DNA of 64,000 nt from Lithocarpus polystachyus (taxonomy: Eukaryota > Streptophyta > Magnoliopsida > Fagales > Fagaceae): positions 282,772 through 346,771 of the forward strand of contig JAWTZU010000015.1 of NCBI GenBank assembly GCA_033629205.1, given 5' to 3'. The notes under the pieces are model-generated. The model was not told where the DNA came from. It saw only the letters and a program-made list of their open reading frames with translations, and ran no database searches. Made by a program: the position numbers and the translations under genes. The first letter of the stretch is position 1, and each line of letters begins with the position of its first letter. Shown here piece by piece: positions 21,101-36,249 of the stretch.

Positions 21101-24100
21101 TCGAAACATAAAAATTACCAAAATAAACCCCGAAACCTAAAAGCAACCAAAATACTCTCGAAACCGAAAAATTTACCAGAATACCTCTGAAACCCAAGAA
21201 ATGACCAAAATACCCCTAAAACCCAAAAAATGACCAAAATACCCGCGAAACATAAAAACTACCAAAATAATGCCCGAAACCTAAAAGTAACCAAAATACT
21301 CTCGAAACCAAAGAATTTACCAGAATACCTCCGAAACCCAAGAAATGACCAAAATACCCCCGAAACCCAAAAAATGACCAAAATACCCTCGAAACAATTA
21401 AAATAACAAAAATAATCCCTGAAACCTAAAAATGACCAAAATACTCTCGAAACCAAAAAAATTACCAGAATATCTCCGAAACCCAAGAAATGACCAAAAC
21501 ACCCCCGAAACCCGAAAAATGACCAAAATACCCTCAAAACATAAAAATTATCAAAATAACCACCGAAATCAAAAAATGACCAAAATACTCTCGAAACCAA
21601 AAAAATTACCAGAATACCTCTGAAACCCAAGAAATGACCAAAATACCCCTAAAACCCAAAAAATGACCAAAATACCCTCGAAACATAAAAATTACCAAAA
21701 TAATGCCCGAAACCAAAAAGTAACCAAAATACTCCCGAAACAAAAAAAATTACCAGAATACCTCCGAAAACCAAGAAATGACCAAAATACCCCCGAAACC
21801 AAAAAAAGGACAAAAATACCCTCGAAACATAAAAATTACCAAAATAATCCCCGAAACCTAAAAGTAACCAAAATACTCTCGAAACCAAAGAATTTACCAG
21901 AATACCTCCGAAACCCAAGAAATGACCAAAATACCCCCGAAACCCAAAAAATGCCCAAAATACCCTCGAAACAATTAAAATAACAAAAATAATCCCTGAA
22001 ACCTAAAAATGACCAAAATACTCTCGAAACCAAAAAAATTACCAGAATATCTCCGAAACCCAAGAAATGACCAAAACACCCCCGAAACCCGAAAAATGAC
22101 CAAAATACCCTCAAAACATAAAAATTACCAAAATAACCACCGAAATCAAAAAATGACCAAAATACTCTCGAAACCAAAAAAATTACCAGAATACCTCCGA
22201 AACCCAAGAAATGACAAAAATACCCCTAAAACTCAAAAAATGACCAAAATACCCTCGAAACATAAAAATTACCAAAATAATGCCCGAAACCTAAAAGTAA
22301 CCAAAATACTCCCGAAACAAAAAAAATTACCAGAATACCTCCGAAAACCAAGAAATGACCAAAATACACCCGAAACCCAAAAAATGACAAAAATACCCTC
22401 GAAACATAAAAATTACCAAAATAATCCCCGAAACCTAAAAGTAACCAAAATACTCTCGAAACCGAAAAATTTACCAGAATACCTCCGAAACACAAGAAAT
22501 GACCAAAATACCCCTAAAACCCAAAAAATGACCAAAATACCCTCGAAACATAAGAATTACCAAAATAATGCCCGAAACCTAAAAGTAACCAAAATACACC
22601 CGAAACAAAAAAAATTACCAGAATACCCCCGAAACCCAAAAAATGACCAAAATACCCTCGAAACATAAAAATTACCAAAATAATCCCCGAAACCTAAAAG
22701 TAACCAAAATACTCTCGAAACCAAAAAATTTACCAGAATACCTCCGAAACCCAAGAAATGACCAAAATACCCCAGAAACTCAAAAAATGACCAAAATACC
22801 CTCGAAACAATTAAAATTACCAAAATAATCCCTGAAACCTAAAAATGAACAAAATACTCTCGAAACCAAAAAAATTACCAGAATATCTCCGAAACCCAAG
22901 AAATGACCAAAACACCCCCGAAACCCGAAAAATGACCAAAATACCCTCAAAACATAAAAATTACCAAAATAACCACCGAAATCAAAAAATGACCGAAATA
23001 CTCTCGAAACCAAAAAAATTACGAGAATACCTCCGAAACCCAAGAAATGACCAAAATACCCCTAAAACCCAAAAAATGACCAAAATACCCTCGAAACATA
23101 AAAATTACCAAAATAATACCCGAAACCTAAAAGTAACCAAAATACTCCCGAAACAAAAAAAATTACCAGAATACCTCCGAAATCCAAGAAATGACCAAAA
23201 TACCCCCGAAACCCAAAAAATGACAAAAATACCCTCGAAACATAAAAATTACCAAAATAATCCCCGAAACCTAAAAGTAACCAAAATACTCTCGAAACCA
23301 AAAAATTTACCAGAATACCTCCGAAACCCAAGAAATGATCAAAATACACCCGAAACCCAAAAAATGACAAAATACCCTCGAAACAATTAAAATAACAAAA
23401 ATAATCCCTGAAACCTAAAAATGACCAAAATACTCTCGAAACCAAAAAAATTACCAGAATATCTCCGAAACCCAAGAAATGACCAAAACACCCCCGAAAT
23501 ACGAAAAATGACCAAAATACCCTCAAAACATAAAAATTACCAAAATAACCACCGAAATCAAAAAATGACCAAAATACTCTCGAAACCAAAAAAATTACCA
23601 GAATACCTCCGAAACCCAAGAAATGACCAAAATACCCCTAAAACCCAAAAAATGACCAAATTACCCTCGAAACATAAAAATTACCAAAATAATGCCCGAA
23701 ACCTAAAAGTAACCAAAATACTCTCGAAACCAAAAAATTTACCAGAATACCTCCGAAACCCAAGAAATGACCAAAATACCCCTGAAACCAAAAAAATGAC
23801 CAAAATACCCTCGAAACAATTAAAATTACCAAAATAATCCCTGAAACCTAAAAATGACCAAAATACTCTCGAAACCAAAAAAATTACCAGAATATCTCCG
23901 AAACCCAAGAAATGACCAAAACACCCCCGAAACCCGAAAAATGACCAAAATACCCTCAAAACATAAAAATTACCAAAATAACCACCGAAATCAAAAAATT
24001 ACCAAAATACTCTCGAAACCAAAAAAATTACCAGAATACCTCCGAAACCCAAGAAATGACCAAAATACCCCTAAAACCCAAGAAATGACCAAAATACCCC

Positions 24101-27100
24101 CGAAACCCAAAAAATGACAAAAATACCCTCGAAACATAAAAATTACCAAAATAATCCCCGAAACCTAAAAGTAACCAAAATACTCTCGAAACCGAAAAAT
24201 TTACCAGAATACCTCCGAAACCCAAGAAATGACCAAAATACCCCTAAAACCCAAAAAATGACCAAAATACCCTCGAAACATAAAAATTACCAAAATAATG
24301 CCCGAAACCTAAAAGTAACCAAAATACTCCTGAAACAAAAAAAAATTACCAGAATACCCCCGAAACCCAAAAAATGACCAAAATACTCTCGAAACATAAA
24401 AATTACCAAAATAATCCCCGAAACCTAAAAGTAACCAAAATACTCTCGAAACCAAAAAATTTACTAGAATACCTCCGAAACCCAAGAAATGACCAAAATA
24501 CCCCAGAAACTCAAAAAATGACCAAAATACCCTCGAAACAATTAAAATTACCAAAATAATCCCTGAAACCTAAAAATGACCAAAATACTCTCGAAACCAA
24601 AAAAATTACCAGAATATCTCCGAAACCCAAGAAATGACCAAAACACACCCGAAACCCGAAAAATGACCAAAATACCCTCAAAACATAAAAATTACCAAAA
24701 TAATCCCCGAAACCTAAAAGTAACCAAAATACTCTCGAAACCGAAAAATTTACCAGAATACCTCCGAAACCCAAGAAATGACCAAAATACCCCTAAAACC
24801 CAAAAAATGACCAAAATACCCTCGAAACATAAAAATTACCAAAATAATGCCCGAAACCTAAAAGTAACCAAAATACTCCCGAAACAAAAAAAATTACCAG
24901 AATACCTCCGAAAACCAAGAAATGACCAAAATACCCCCGAAACCCAAAAAATGACAAAAATACCCTCGAAACATAAAAATTACCAAAATAATCCCCGAAA
25001 CCTAAAAGTAACCAAAATAGTCTCAAAACCTAAAAATTTACCAGAATACCTCCGAAACCCAAGAAATGACCAAAACACCCCAGAAACCCAAAAAATGACC
25101 AAAATACCCTCGAAACATAAAAATTACCAAAATAATGCCCGAAACCTAAAAGTAACCAAAATACTCCCGAAACAAAAAAAATTACCAGAATACCTCCGAA
25201 AACCAAGAAATGACCAAAATACCCCCGAAACCCAAAAAATGACAAAAATACCCTCGAAACATAAAAATTACCAAAATAATCCCCGAAACCTAAAAGTAAC
25301 CAAAATAGTCTCGAAACCAAAAAATTTACCAGAATACCTCCGAAACCCAAGAAATGACCAAAATACCCCAGAAACTCAAAAAATGACCAAAATACCCTCG
25401 AAACAATTAAAATTACCAAAATAATCCCTGAAACCTAAAAATGACCAAAATACTCTCGAAACCAAAAAAATTACCAGAATATCTCCGAAACCCAAGAAAT
25501 GACCAAAACACCCCCAAAACCCGAAAAATGACCTAAATACCCTCAAAACATAAAAATTACCAAAATAACCACCGAAATCAAAAAATGACCAAAATACTCT
25601 CGAAACCAAAAAAATTACCAGAATACCTCCGAAACCCAAGAAATGACCAAAATACCCCTAAAACCCAAAAAATGACCAAAATACCCTCGAAACATAAAAA
25701 TTCCCAAAATAATGCCCGAAACCTAAAAGTAACCAAAATACTCCCGAAACAAAAAAAATTGCCAGAATACCTCCAAAAACCAAGAAATGACCAAAATACC
25801 CCCGAAACCCAAAAAATGACAAAAATACCCTCGAAACATAAAAATTACCAAAATAATCCCCGAAACCTAAAAGTAACCAAAATACTCTCGAAACCGAAAA
25901 ATTTACCAGAATACCTCCGAAACCCAAGAAATGACCAAAATACCCCTAAAACCCAAAAAATGACCAAAATACCCTCGAAACATAAAAATTACCAAAATAA
26001 TGCCCGAAACCTAAAAGTAACCAAAATACTCCCGAAACAAAAAAAATTACCAGAATACCTCCGAAAACCAAGAAATGACCAAAATACCCCCGAAACCCAA
26101 AAAATGACAAAAATACCCTCGAAACATAAAAATTACCAAAATAATCCCCGAAACCTAAAAGCAACCAAAATACTCTCGAAACCGAAAAATTTACCAGAAT
26201 ACCTCCGAAACCCAAGAAATGACCAAAATACCCCTAAAACCCAAAAAATGACCAAAATACCCTCGAAACATAAAAACTACCAAAATAATGCCCGAAACCT
26301 AAAAGTAACCAAAATACTCCCGAAACAAAAAAAATTACCAGAATACCTCCGAAAACCAAGAAATGACCAAAATACCCCCGAAACCCAAAAAATGACAAAA
26401 ATACCCTCGAAACATAAAAATTACCAAAATAATCCCCGAAACCTAAAAGTAACCAAAATACTCTCGAAACCGAAAAATTTACCAGAATACCTCCGAAACC
26501 CAAGAAACGACCAAAATACCCCTAAAACCCAAAAAATGACCAAAATACCCTCGAAACATAAAAATTACCAAAATAATGCCCGAAACCTAAAAGTAACCAA
26601 AATACTCCCGAAACAAAAAAAATTACCAGAATACCCCCGAAACCCAAAAAATGACCAAAATACCCTCGAAACATAAAAATTACCAAAATAATCCCCGAAA
26701 CCTAAAAGTAACCAAAATACTCTCGAAACCAAAAAATTTACCAGAATACCTCCGAAACCCAAGAAATGACCAAAATACCCCTAAAACCCAAAAAATGACC
26801 AAAATACCCTCGAAACATAAAAATTACCAAAATAATGCCCGAAACCTAAAAGTAACCAAAATACTCCCGAAACAAAAAAATTACCAGAATACCCCCGAAA
26901 CCCAAAAAATGACCAAAATACCTTCGAAACATAAAAATTACCAAAATAATCCCCGAAACCTAAAAGTAATCAAAATACTCTCGAAACCAAAAAATTTACC
27001 AGAATACCTCCGAAACCCAAAAAATGACCAAAATACCCTCGAAACATAAAAATTACCAAAATAACGCCCAAAACCTAAAAGTAACCAAAATACTCCCGAA

Positions 27101-28089
27101 ACAAAAAAAATTACCAGAATACCTCCGAAGACCAAGAAATGACCAAAATACCCCCGAAACCCAAAAAATGACAAAAATACCCTCGAAACATAAAAATTAC
27201 CAAAATAATCCCCGAAACCTAAAAGTAACCAAAATACTCTCGAAACCGAAAAATTTACCAGAATACCTCCGAAACCCAAGAAATGACCAAAATACCCCTA
27301 AAACCCAAAAAATGACCAAAATACCCTCGAAACATAAAAATTACCAAAATAATGCCCGAAACCTGAAAGTAACCAAAATACTCCCGAAACAAAAAAAATT
27401 ACCAGAATACCTCCGAAAACCAAGAAATGACCAAAATACCCCCGAAACCCAAAAAATGACAAAAATACCCTCGAAACATAAAAATTACCAAAATAATCCC
27501 CGAAACCTAAAAGCAACCAAAATACTCTCGAAACCGAAAAATTTACCAGAATACCTCCGAAACCCAAGAAATGACCAAAATACCCCTAAAACCCAAAAAA
27601 TGACCAAAATACCCTCGAAACATAAAAACTACCAAAATAATGCCCGAAACCTAAAAGTAACCAAAATACTCCCGAAACAAAAAAATTACCAGAATACCTC
27701 CGAAAACCAAGAAATGACCAAAATACCCCCGAAACCCAAAAAATGACAAAAATACCCTCGAAACATAAAAATTACCAAAATAATCCCCGAAACCTAAAAG
27801 TAACCAAAATACTCTCGAAACCGAAAAATTTACCAGAATACCTCCGAAACCCAAGAAACGACCAAAATACCCCTAAAACCCAAAAAATGACCAAAATACC
27901 CTCGAAACATAAAAATTACCAAAATAATGCCCGAAACCTAAAAGTAACCAAAATACTCCCGAAACAAAAAAAATTACCAGAATACCCCCGAAACCCAAAA
28001 AATGACCAAAATACCCTCGAAACATAAAATTACCAAAATAATCCCCGAAACCTAAAAGTAACCAAAATACTCTCGAAACCAAAAATTTA
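15180..28089 (+). repeat. Satellite dialect II with 288-bp units and mosaic duplications
   Basis: The typical 288-bp unit carries, in order, ATAATGCCCGAAACC, ACTCCCGAAACAAAAAAAATT, CCTCCGAAAACCAAG, TGACAAAAATACCC, CTCTCGAAACCGAAAAATTT and ACCCCTAAAACCC. It is cleanest at about 25.6-26.5 kb. A second module carries AATCCCTGAAACC, GAATATCTCCG, CAAAACACCCCCG, CCCTCAAAACAT and AACCACCGAAATC. Longer duplications found by landmarks are 19.8-21.2 kb matching 24.8-26.2 kb (offset 5018; AGTCTCAAAACC at 20001 and 25019), 16.3-17.2 kb matching 21.6-22.5 kb (offset 5297-5298), and 26.5-27.3 kb matching 27.9-28.6 kb (offset about 1350). Confidence 0.9.
22850..24440 (+). repeat. Dialect II segment present in three copies (also near 29.7-31.3 and 33.8-35.3 kb)
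   Basis: The rare join CTCCGAAATCCAAG lies at about 23176, 30026 and 34087, with offsets of 6850 and 4061. Further shared landmarks are ATTACGAGAATACC, TGATCAAAATAC and CCTGAAACCAAAAAAATG. The third copy comes from the 4.06-kb tandem duplication. Confidence 0.85.
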
Positions 28090-31000
28090 CCAGAATACCT
28101 CCGAAACCCAAGAAATGACCAAAATACCCCTAAAACCCAAAAAATGACCAAAATACCCTCGAAACATAAAAATTACCAAAATAATGCCCGAAACCTAAAA
28201 GTAACCAAAATACTCCCGAAACAAAAAAAATTACCAGAATACCCCCGAAACCCAAAAAATGACCAAAATACCTTCGAAACATAAAAATTACCAAAATAAT
28301 CCCCGAAACCTAAAAGTAATCAAAATACTCTCGAAACCAAAAAATTTACCAGAATACCTCCGAAACCCAAAAAATGACCAAAATACCCTCGAAACATAAA
28401 AATTACCAAAATAACGCCCGAAACCTAAAAGTAACCAAAATACTCCCGAAACAAAAAAAATTACCAGAATACCTCCGAAGACCAAGAAATGACCAAAATA
28501 CCCCCGAAACCCAAAAAATGACAAAAATACCCTCGAAACATAAAAATTACCAAAATAATCCCCGAAACCTAAAAGTAACCAAAATACTCTCGAAACCGAA
28601 AAATTTACCAGAATACCTCCGAAACCCAAGAAATGACCAAAATACCCCTAAAACCCAAAAAATGACCAAAATACCCTCGAAACATAAGAATTACCAAAAT
28701 AATGCCCGAAACCTAAAAGTAACCAAAATACTCCCGAAACAAAAAAAAATTACCAGAATACCCCCGAAACCCAAAAAATGACCAAAATACCCTCGAAACA
28801 TAAAAATTACCAAAATAATCCCGAAACCTAAAAGTAACCAAAATACTCTCGAAACCAAAAATTTACCAGAATACCTCCGAAACCCAAGAAATGACCAAAA
28901 CACCCCAGAAACTCAAAAAATGACCAAACCTCGAAACAATTAAAATTACCAAAATAATCCCTGAAACCTAAAAATGACCAAAATACTCTCGAAACCAAAA
29001 AATTTACCAGAATACCTCCGAAACCCAAGAAATGACCAAAACACCCCAGAAACTCAAAAAATGACCAAAATACCCTCGAAACAATTAAAATTACCAAAAT
29101 AATCCCTGAAACCTAAAAATGAACAAAATACTCTCGAAACCAAAAAAATTACCAGAATATCTCCGAAACCCAAGAAATGACCAAAACACCCCCGAAACCC
29201 GAAAAATGACCAAAATACCCTCAAAACATAAAAATTACCAAAATAACCACCGAAATCAAAAAATGACCAAAATACTCTCGAAACCAAAAAAATTACCAGA
29301 ATACCTCCGAAACCCAAGAAATGACCAAAATACCCCTAAAACCCAAAAAATGACCAAAATACCCTCGAAACATAAAAATTACCAAAATAATGCCCGAAAC
29401 CTAAAAGTAACCAAAATACTCCCGAAACAAAAAAAATTACCAGAATACCTCCGAAAACCAAGAAATGACCAAAATACCCCCGAAACCCAAAAAATGACAA
29501 AAATACCCTCGAAACATAAAAATTACCAAAATAATCCCCGAAACCTAAAAGTAACCAAAATACTCTCGAAACCAAAAAATTTACCAGAATACCTCCGAAA
29601 CCCAAGAAATGATCAAAATACCCCCGAAACCCAAAAAATGACAAAATACCCTCGAAACAATTAAAATAACAAAAATAATCCCTGAAACCTAAAAATGACC
29701 AAAATACTCTCGAAACCAAAAAAATTACCAAAATATCTCCGAAACCCAAGAAATGACCAAAACACCCCCGAAACCCGAAAAATGACCAAAATACCCTCAA
29801 AACATAAAAATTACCAAAATAACCACCGAAATCAAAAAATGACCAAAATACTCTCGAAACCAAAAAAATTACGAGAATACCTCCGAAACCCAAGAAATGA
29901 CCAAAATACCCCTAAAACCCAAAAAATGACCAAAATACCCTCGAAACATAAAAATTACCAAAATAATACCCGAAACCTAAAAGTAACCAAAATACTCCCG
30001 AAACAAAAAAAATTACCAGAATACCTCCGAAATCCAAGAAATGACCAAAATACCCCCGAAACCCAAAAAATGACAAAAATACCCTCGAAACATAAAAATT
30101 ACCAAAATAATCCCCGAAACCTAAAAGTAACCAAAATACTCTCGAAACCAAAAAATTTACCAGAATACCTCCGAAACCCAAGAAATGATCAAAATACCCC
30201 CGAAACCCAAAAAATGACAAAATACCCTCGAAACAATTAAAATAACAAAAATAATCCCTGAAACCTAAAAATGACCAAAATACTCTCGAAACCAAAAAAA
30301 TTACCAGAATATCTCCGAAACCCAAGAAATGACCAAAACACCCCCGAAACACGAAAAATGACCAAAATACCCTCAAAACATAAAAATTACCAAAATAACC
30401 ACCGAAATCAAAAAATGACCAAAATACTCTCGAAACCAAAAAAATTACCAGAATACCTCCGAAACCCAAGAAATGACCAAAATACCCCTAAAACCCAAAA
30501 AATGACCAAATTACCCTCGAAACATAAAAATTACCAAAATAATGCCCGAAACCTAAAAGTAACCAAAATACTCTCGAAACCAAAAAATTTACCAGAATAC
30601 CTCCGAAACCCAAGAAATGACCAAAATACCCCTGAAACCAAAAAAATGACCAAAATACCCTCGAAACAATTAAAATTACCAAAATAATCCCTGAAACCTA
30701 AAAATGACCAAAATACTCTCGAAACCAAAAAAATTACCAGAATATCTCCGAAACCCAAGAAATGACCAAAACACCCCCGAAACCCGAAAAATGACCAAAA
30801 TACCCTCAAAACATAAAAATTACCAAAATAACCACCGAAATCAAAAAATTACCAAAATACTCTCGAAACCAAAAAAATTACCAGAATACCTCCGAAACCC
30901 AAGAAATGACCAAAATACCCCTAAAACCCAAGAAATGACCAAAATACCCCCGAAACCCAAAAAATGACAAAAATACCCTCGAAACATAAAAATTACCAAA

Positions 31001-32150
31001 ATAATCCCCGAAACCTAAAAGTAACCAAAATACTCTCGAAACCGAAAAATTTACCAGAATACCTCCGAAACCCAAGAAATGACCAAAATACCCCTAAAAC
31101 CCAAAAAATGACCAAAATACCCTCGAAACATAAAAATTACCAAAATAATGCCCGAAACCTAAAAGTAACCAAAATACTCCTGAAACAAAAAAAATTACCA
31201 GAATACCCCCGAAACCCAAAAAATGACCAAAATACTCTCGAAACATAAAAATTACCAAAATAATCCCCGAAACCTAAAAGTAACCAAAATACTCTCGAAA
31301 CAAAAAAAATTTCCAGAATACCTCCGAAAACCAAGAAATGACCAAAATACCCCCGAAACCCAAAAAATGACAAAAATTCCCTCGAAACATAAAAATTACC
31401 AAAATAATCCCCGAAACCTAAAAGTAACCAAAATACTCTCGAAACCAAAAAAATTACCAGAATATCTCCGAAACCCAAGAAATGACCAAAACACCCCCGA
31501 AACCCGAAAAATGACCAAAATACCCTCAAAACATAAAAATTACCAAAATAACCACCGAAATCAAAAATGACCAAAATACTCTCGAAACCAAAAAATTACC
31601 AGAATACCTCCGAAACCCAAGAAATGACCAAAATACCCCTAAAACCCAAAAAATGACCAAAATACCCTGGAAACATAAAAATTGCCAAAATAATGCCCGA
31701 AACCTAAAAGTAACCAAAATACTCCCGAAACAAAAAAAATTACCAGAATACCTCCGAAAACCAAGAAATGACCAAAATACCCCCGAAACCCAAAAAATGA
31801 CAAAAATACCCTCGAAACATAAAATTTACCAAAATAATCCCCGAAACCTAAAAGTAACCAAAATACTCTCGAAACCGAAAAATTTACCAGAATACCTCCG
31901 AAACCCAAGAAATGACCAAAATACCCCTAAAACCCAAAAAATGACCAAAATACCCTCGAAACATAAGAATTACCAAAATAATGCCCGAAACCTAAAAGTA
32001 ACCAAAATACTCCCGAAACAAAAAAATTACCAGAATACCCCCGAAACCCAAAAAATGACCAAAATACCCTCGAAACATAAAAATTACCAAAATAATCCCC
32101 GAAACCTAAAAGTAACCAAAATACTCCCGAAACCAAAAAATTTACCAGAA
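28090..32150 (+). repeat. 4.06-kb tandem duplication, copy 1
   Basis: CCTTCGAAACAT at about 28271 corresponds to about 32326 (offset 4055). The offset rises to 4061 after three small deletions in this copy (AATAATCCCG near 28818, CCAAAAATTTACC near 28856, and a 4-bp loss at GACCAAACCTCG near 28922). It reaches 4063 after two more (TCAAAAATGACC near 31561, CCAAAAAATTACC near 31588). All five differences are deletions in copy 1. Confidence 0.9.
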
Positions 32151-35100
32151 TACCTCCGAAACCCAAGAAATGACCAAAATACCCCTAAAACCCAAAAAAT
32201 GACCAAAATACCCTCGAAACATAAAAATTACCAAAATAATGCCCGAAACCTAAAAGTAACCAAAATACTCCCGAAACAAAAAAAATTACCAGAATACCCC
32301 CGAAACCCAAAAAATGACCAAAATACCTTCGAAACATAAAAATTACCAAAATAATCCCCGAAACCTAAAAGTAATCAAAATACTCTCGAAACCAAAAAAT
32401 TTACCAGAATACCTCCGAAACCCAAAAAATGACCAAAATACCCTCGAAACATAAAAATTACCAAAATAACGCCCGAAACCTAAAAGTAACCAAAATACTC
32501 CCGAAACAAAAAAAATTACCAGAATACCTCCGAAGACCAAGAAATGACCAAAATACCCCCGAAACCCAAAAAATGACAAAAATACCCTCGAAACATAAAA
32601 ATTACCAAAATAATCCCCGAAACCTAAAAGTAACCAAAATACTCTCGAAACCGAAAAATTTACCAGAATACCTCCGAAACCCAAGAAATGACCAAAATAC
32701 CCCTAAAACCCAAAAAATGACCAAAATACCCTCGAAACATAAGAATTACCAAAATAATGCCCGAAACCTAAAAGTAACCAAAATACTCCCGAAACAAAAA
32801 AAAATTACCAGAATACCCCCGAAACCCAAAAAATGACCAAAATACCCTCGAAACATAAAAATTACCAAAATAATCCCCGAAACCTAAAAGTAACCAAAAT
32901 ACTCTCGAAACCAAAAAATTTACCAGAATACCTCCGAAACCCAAGAAATGACCAAAACACCCCAGAAACTCAAAAAATGACCAAAATACCCTCGAAACAA
33001 TTAAAATTACCAAAATAATCCCTGAAACCTAAAAATGACCAAAATACTCTCGAAACCAAAAAATTTACCAGAATACCTCCGAAACCCAAGAAATGACCAA
33101 AACACCCCAGAAACTCAAAAAATGACCAAAATACCCTCGAAACAATTAAAATTACCAAAATAATCCCTGAAACCTAAAAATGAACAAAATACTCTCGAAA
33201 CCAAAAAAATTACCAGAATATCTCCGAAACCCAAGAAATGACCAAAACACCCCCGAAACCCGAAAAATGACCAAAATACCCTCAAAACATAAAAATTACC
33301 AAAATAACCACCGAAATCAAAAAATGACCAAAATACTCTCGAAACCAAAAAAATTACCAGAATACCTCCGAAACCCAAGAAATGACCAAAATACCCCTAA
33401 AACCCAAAAAATGACCAAAATACCCTCGAAACATAAAAATTACCAAAATAATGCCCGAAACCTAAAAGTAACCAAAATACTCCCGAAACAAAAAAAATTA
33501 CCAGAATACCTCCGAAAACCAAGAAATGACCAAAATACCCCCGAAACCCAAAAAATGACAAAAATACCCTCGAAACATAAAAATTACCAAAATAATCCCC
33601 GAAACCTAAAAGTAACCAAAATACTCTCGAAACCAAAAAATTTACCAGAATACCTCCGAAACCCAAGAAATGATCAAAATACCCCCGAAACCCAAAAAAT
33701 GACAAAATACCCTCGAAACAATTAAAATAACAAAAATAATCCCTGAAACCTAAAAATGACCAAAATACTCTCGAAACCAAAAAAATTACCAAAATATCTC
33801 CGAAACCCAAGAAATGACCAAAACACCCCCGAAACCCGAAAAATGACCAAAATACCCTCAAAACATAAAAATTACCAAAATAACCACCGAAATCAAAAAA
33901 TGACCAAAATACTCTCGAAACCAAAAAAATTACGAGAATACCTCCGAAACCCAAGAAATGACCAAAATACCCCTAAAACCCAAAAAATGACCAAAATACC
34001 CTCGAAACATAAAAATTACCAAAATAATACCCGAAACCTAAAAGTAACCAAAATACTCCCGAAACAAAAAAAATTACCAGAATACCTCCGAAATCCAAGA
34101 AATGACCAAAATACCCCCGAAACCCAAAAAATGACAAAAATACCCTCGAAACATAAAAATTACCAAAATAATCCCCGAAACCTAAAAGTAACCAAAATAC
34201 TCTCGAAACCAAAAAATTTACCAGAATACCTCCGAAACCCAAGAAATGATCAAAATACCCCCGAAACCCAAAAAATGACAAAATACCCTCGAAACAATTA
34301 AAATAACAAAAATAATCCCTGAAACCTAAAAATGACCAAAATACTCTCGAAACCAAAAAAATTACCAGAATATCTCCGAAACCCAAGAAATGACCAAAAC
34401 ACCCCCGAAACACGAAAAATGACCAAAATACCCTCAAAACATAAAAATTACCAAAATAACCACCGAAATCAAAAAATGACCAAAATACTCTCGAAACCAA
34501 AAAAATTACCAGAATACCTCCGAAACCCAAGAAATGACCAAAATACCCCTAAAACCCAAAAAATGACCAAATTACCCTCGAAACATAAAAATTACCAAAA
34601 TAATGCCCGAAACCTAAAAGTAACCAAAATACTCTCGAAACCAAAAAATTTACCAGAATACCTCCGAAACCCAAGAAATGACCAAAATACCCCTGAAACC
34701 AAAAAAATGACCAAAATACCCTCGAAACAATTAAAATTACCAAAATAATCCCTGAAACCTAAAAATGACCAAAATACTCTCGAAACCAAAAAAATTACCA
34801 GAATATCTCCGAAACCCAAGAAATGACCAAAACACCCCCGAAACCCGAAAAATGACCAAAATACCCTCAAAACATAAAAATTACCAAAATAACCACCGAA
34901 ATCAAAAAATTACCAAAATACTCTCGAAACCAAAAAAATTACCAGAATACCTCCGAAACCCAAGAAATGACCAAAATACCCCTAAAACCCAAGAAATGAC
35001 CAAAATACCCCCGAAACCCAAAAAATGACAAAAATACCCTCGAAACATAAAAATTACCAAAATAATCCCCGAAACCTAAAAGTAACCAAAATACTCTCGA

Positions 35101-36249
35101 AACCGAAAAATTTACCAGAATACCTCCGAAACCCAAGAAATGACCAAAATACCCCTAAAACCCAAAAAATGACCAAAATACCCTCGAAACATAAAAATTA
35201 CCAAAATAATGCCCGAAACCTAAAAGTAACCAAAATACTCCTGAAACAAAAAAAATTACAAGAATACCCCCGAAACCCAAAAAATGACCAAAATACTCTC
35301 GAAACATAAAAATTACCAAAATAATCCCCGAAACCTAAAAGTAACCAAAATACTCTCGAAACAAAAAAAATTTCCAGAATACCTCCGAAAACCAAGAAAT
35401 GACCAAAATACCCCCGAAACCCAAAAAATGACAAAAATTCCCTCGAAACATAAAAATTACCAAAATAATCCCCGAAACCTAAAAGTAACCAAAATACTCT
35501 CGAAACCAAAAAAATTACCAGAATATCTCCGAAACCCAAGAAATGACCAAAACACCCCCGAAACCCGAAAAATGACCAAAATACCCTCAAAACATAAAAA
35601 TTACCAAAATAACCACCGAAATCAAAAAATGACCAAAATACTCTCGAAACCAAAAAAATTACCAGAATACCTCCGAAACCCAAGAAATGACCAAAATACC
35701 CCTAAAACCCAAAAAATGACCAAAATACCCTGGAAACATAAAAATTGCCAAAATAATGCCCGAAACCTAAAAGTAACCAAAATACTCCCGAAACAAAAAA
35801 AATTACCAGAATACCTCCGAAAACCAAGAAATGACCAAAATACCCCCGAAACCCAAAAAATGACAAAAATACCCTCGAAACATAAAATTTACCAAAATAA
35901 TCCCCGAAACCTAAAAGTAACCAAAATACTCTCGAAACCGAAAAATTTACCAGAATACCTCCGAAACCCAAGAAATGACCAAAATACCCCTAAAACCCAA
36001 AAAATGACCAAAATACCCTCGAAACATAAGAATTACCAAAATAATGCCCGAAACCTAAAAGTAACCAAAATACTCCCGAAACAAAAAAATTACCAGAATA
36101 CCCCCGAAACCCAAAAAATGACCAAAATACCCTCGAAACATAAAAATTACCAAAATAATCCCCGAAACCTAAAAGTAACCAAAATACTCCCGAAACCAAA
36201 AAATTTACCAGAATACCTCCGAAACCCAAGAAATGACCAAAATACCCCA
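32151..36249 (+). repeat. 4.06-kb tandem duplication, copy 2
   Basis: This copy follows copy 1 directly and is almost identical apart from the small indels listed for copy 1 and rare substitutions, for example ATTACAAGAATACC near 35255 against ATTACCAGAATACC. The copies part at about 36249, where this one turns to ACCCCAGAAACTC instead of ACCCCTAAAACCC. Confidence 0.9.
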
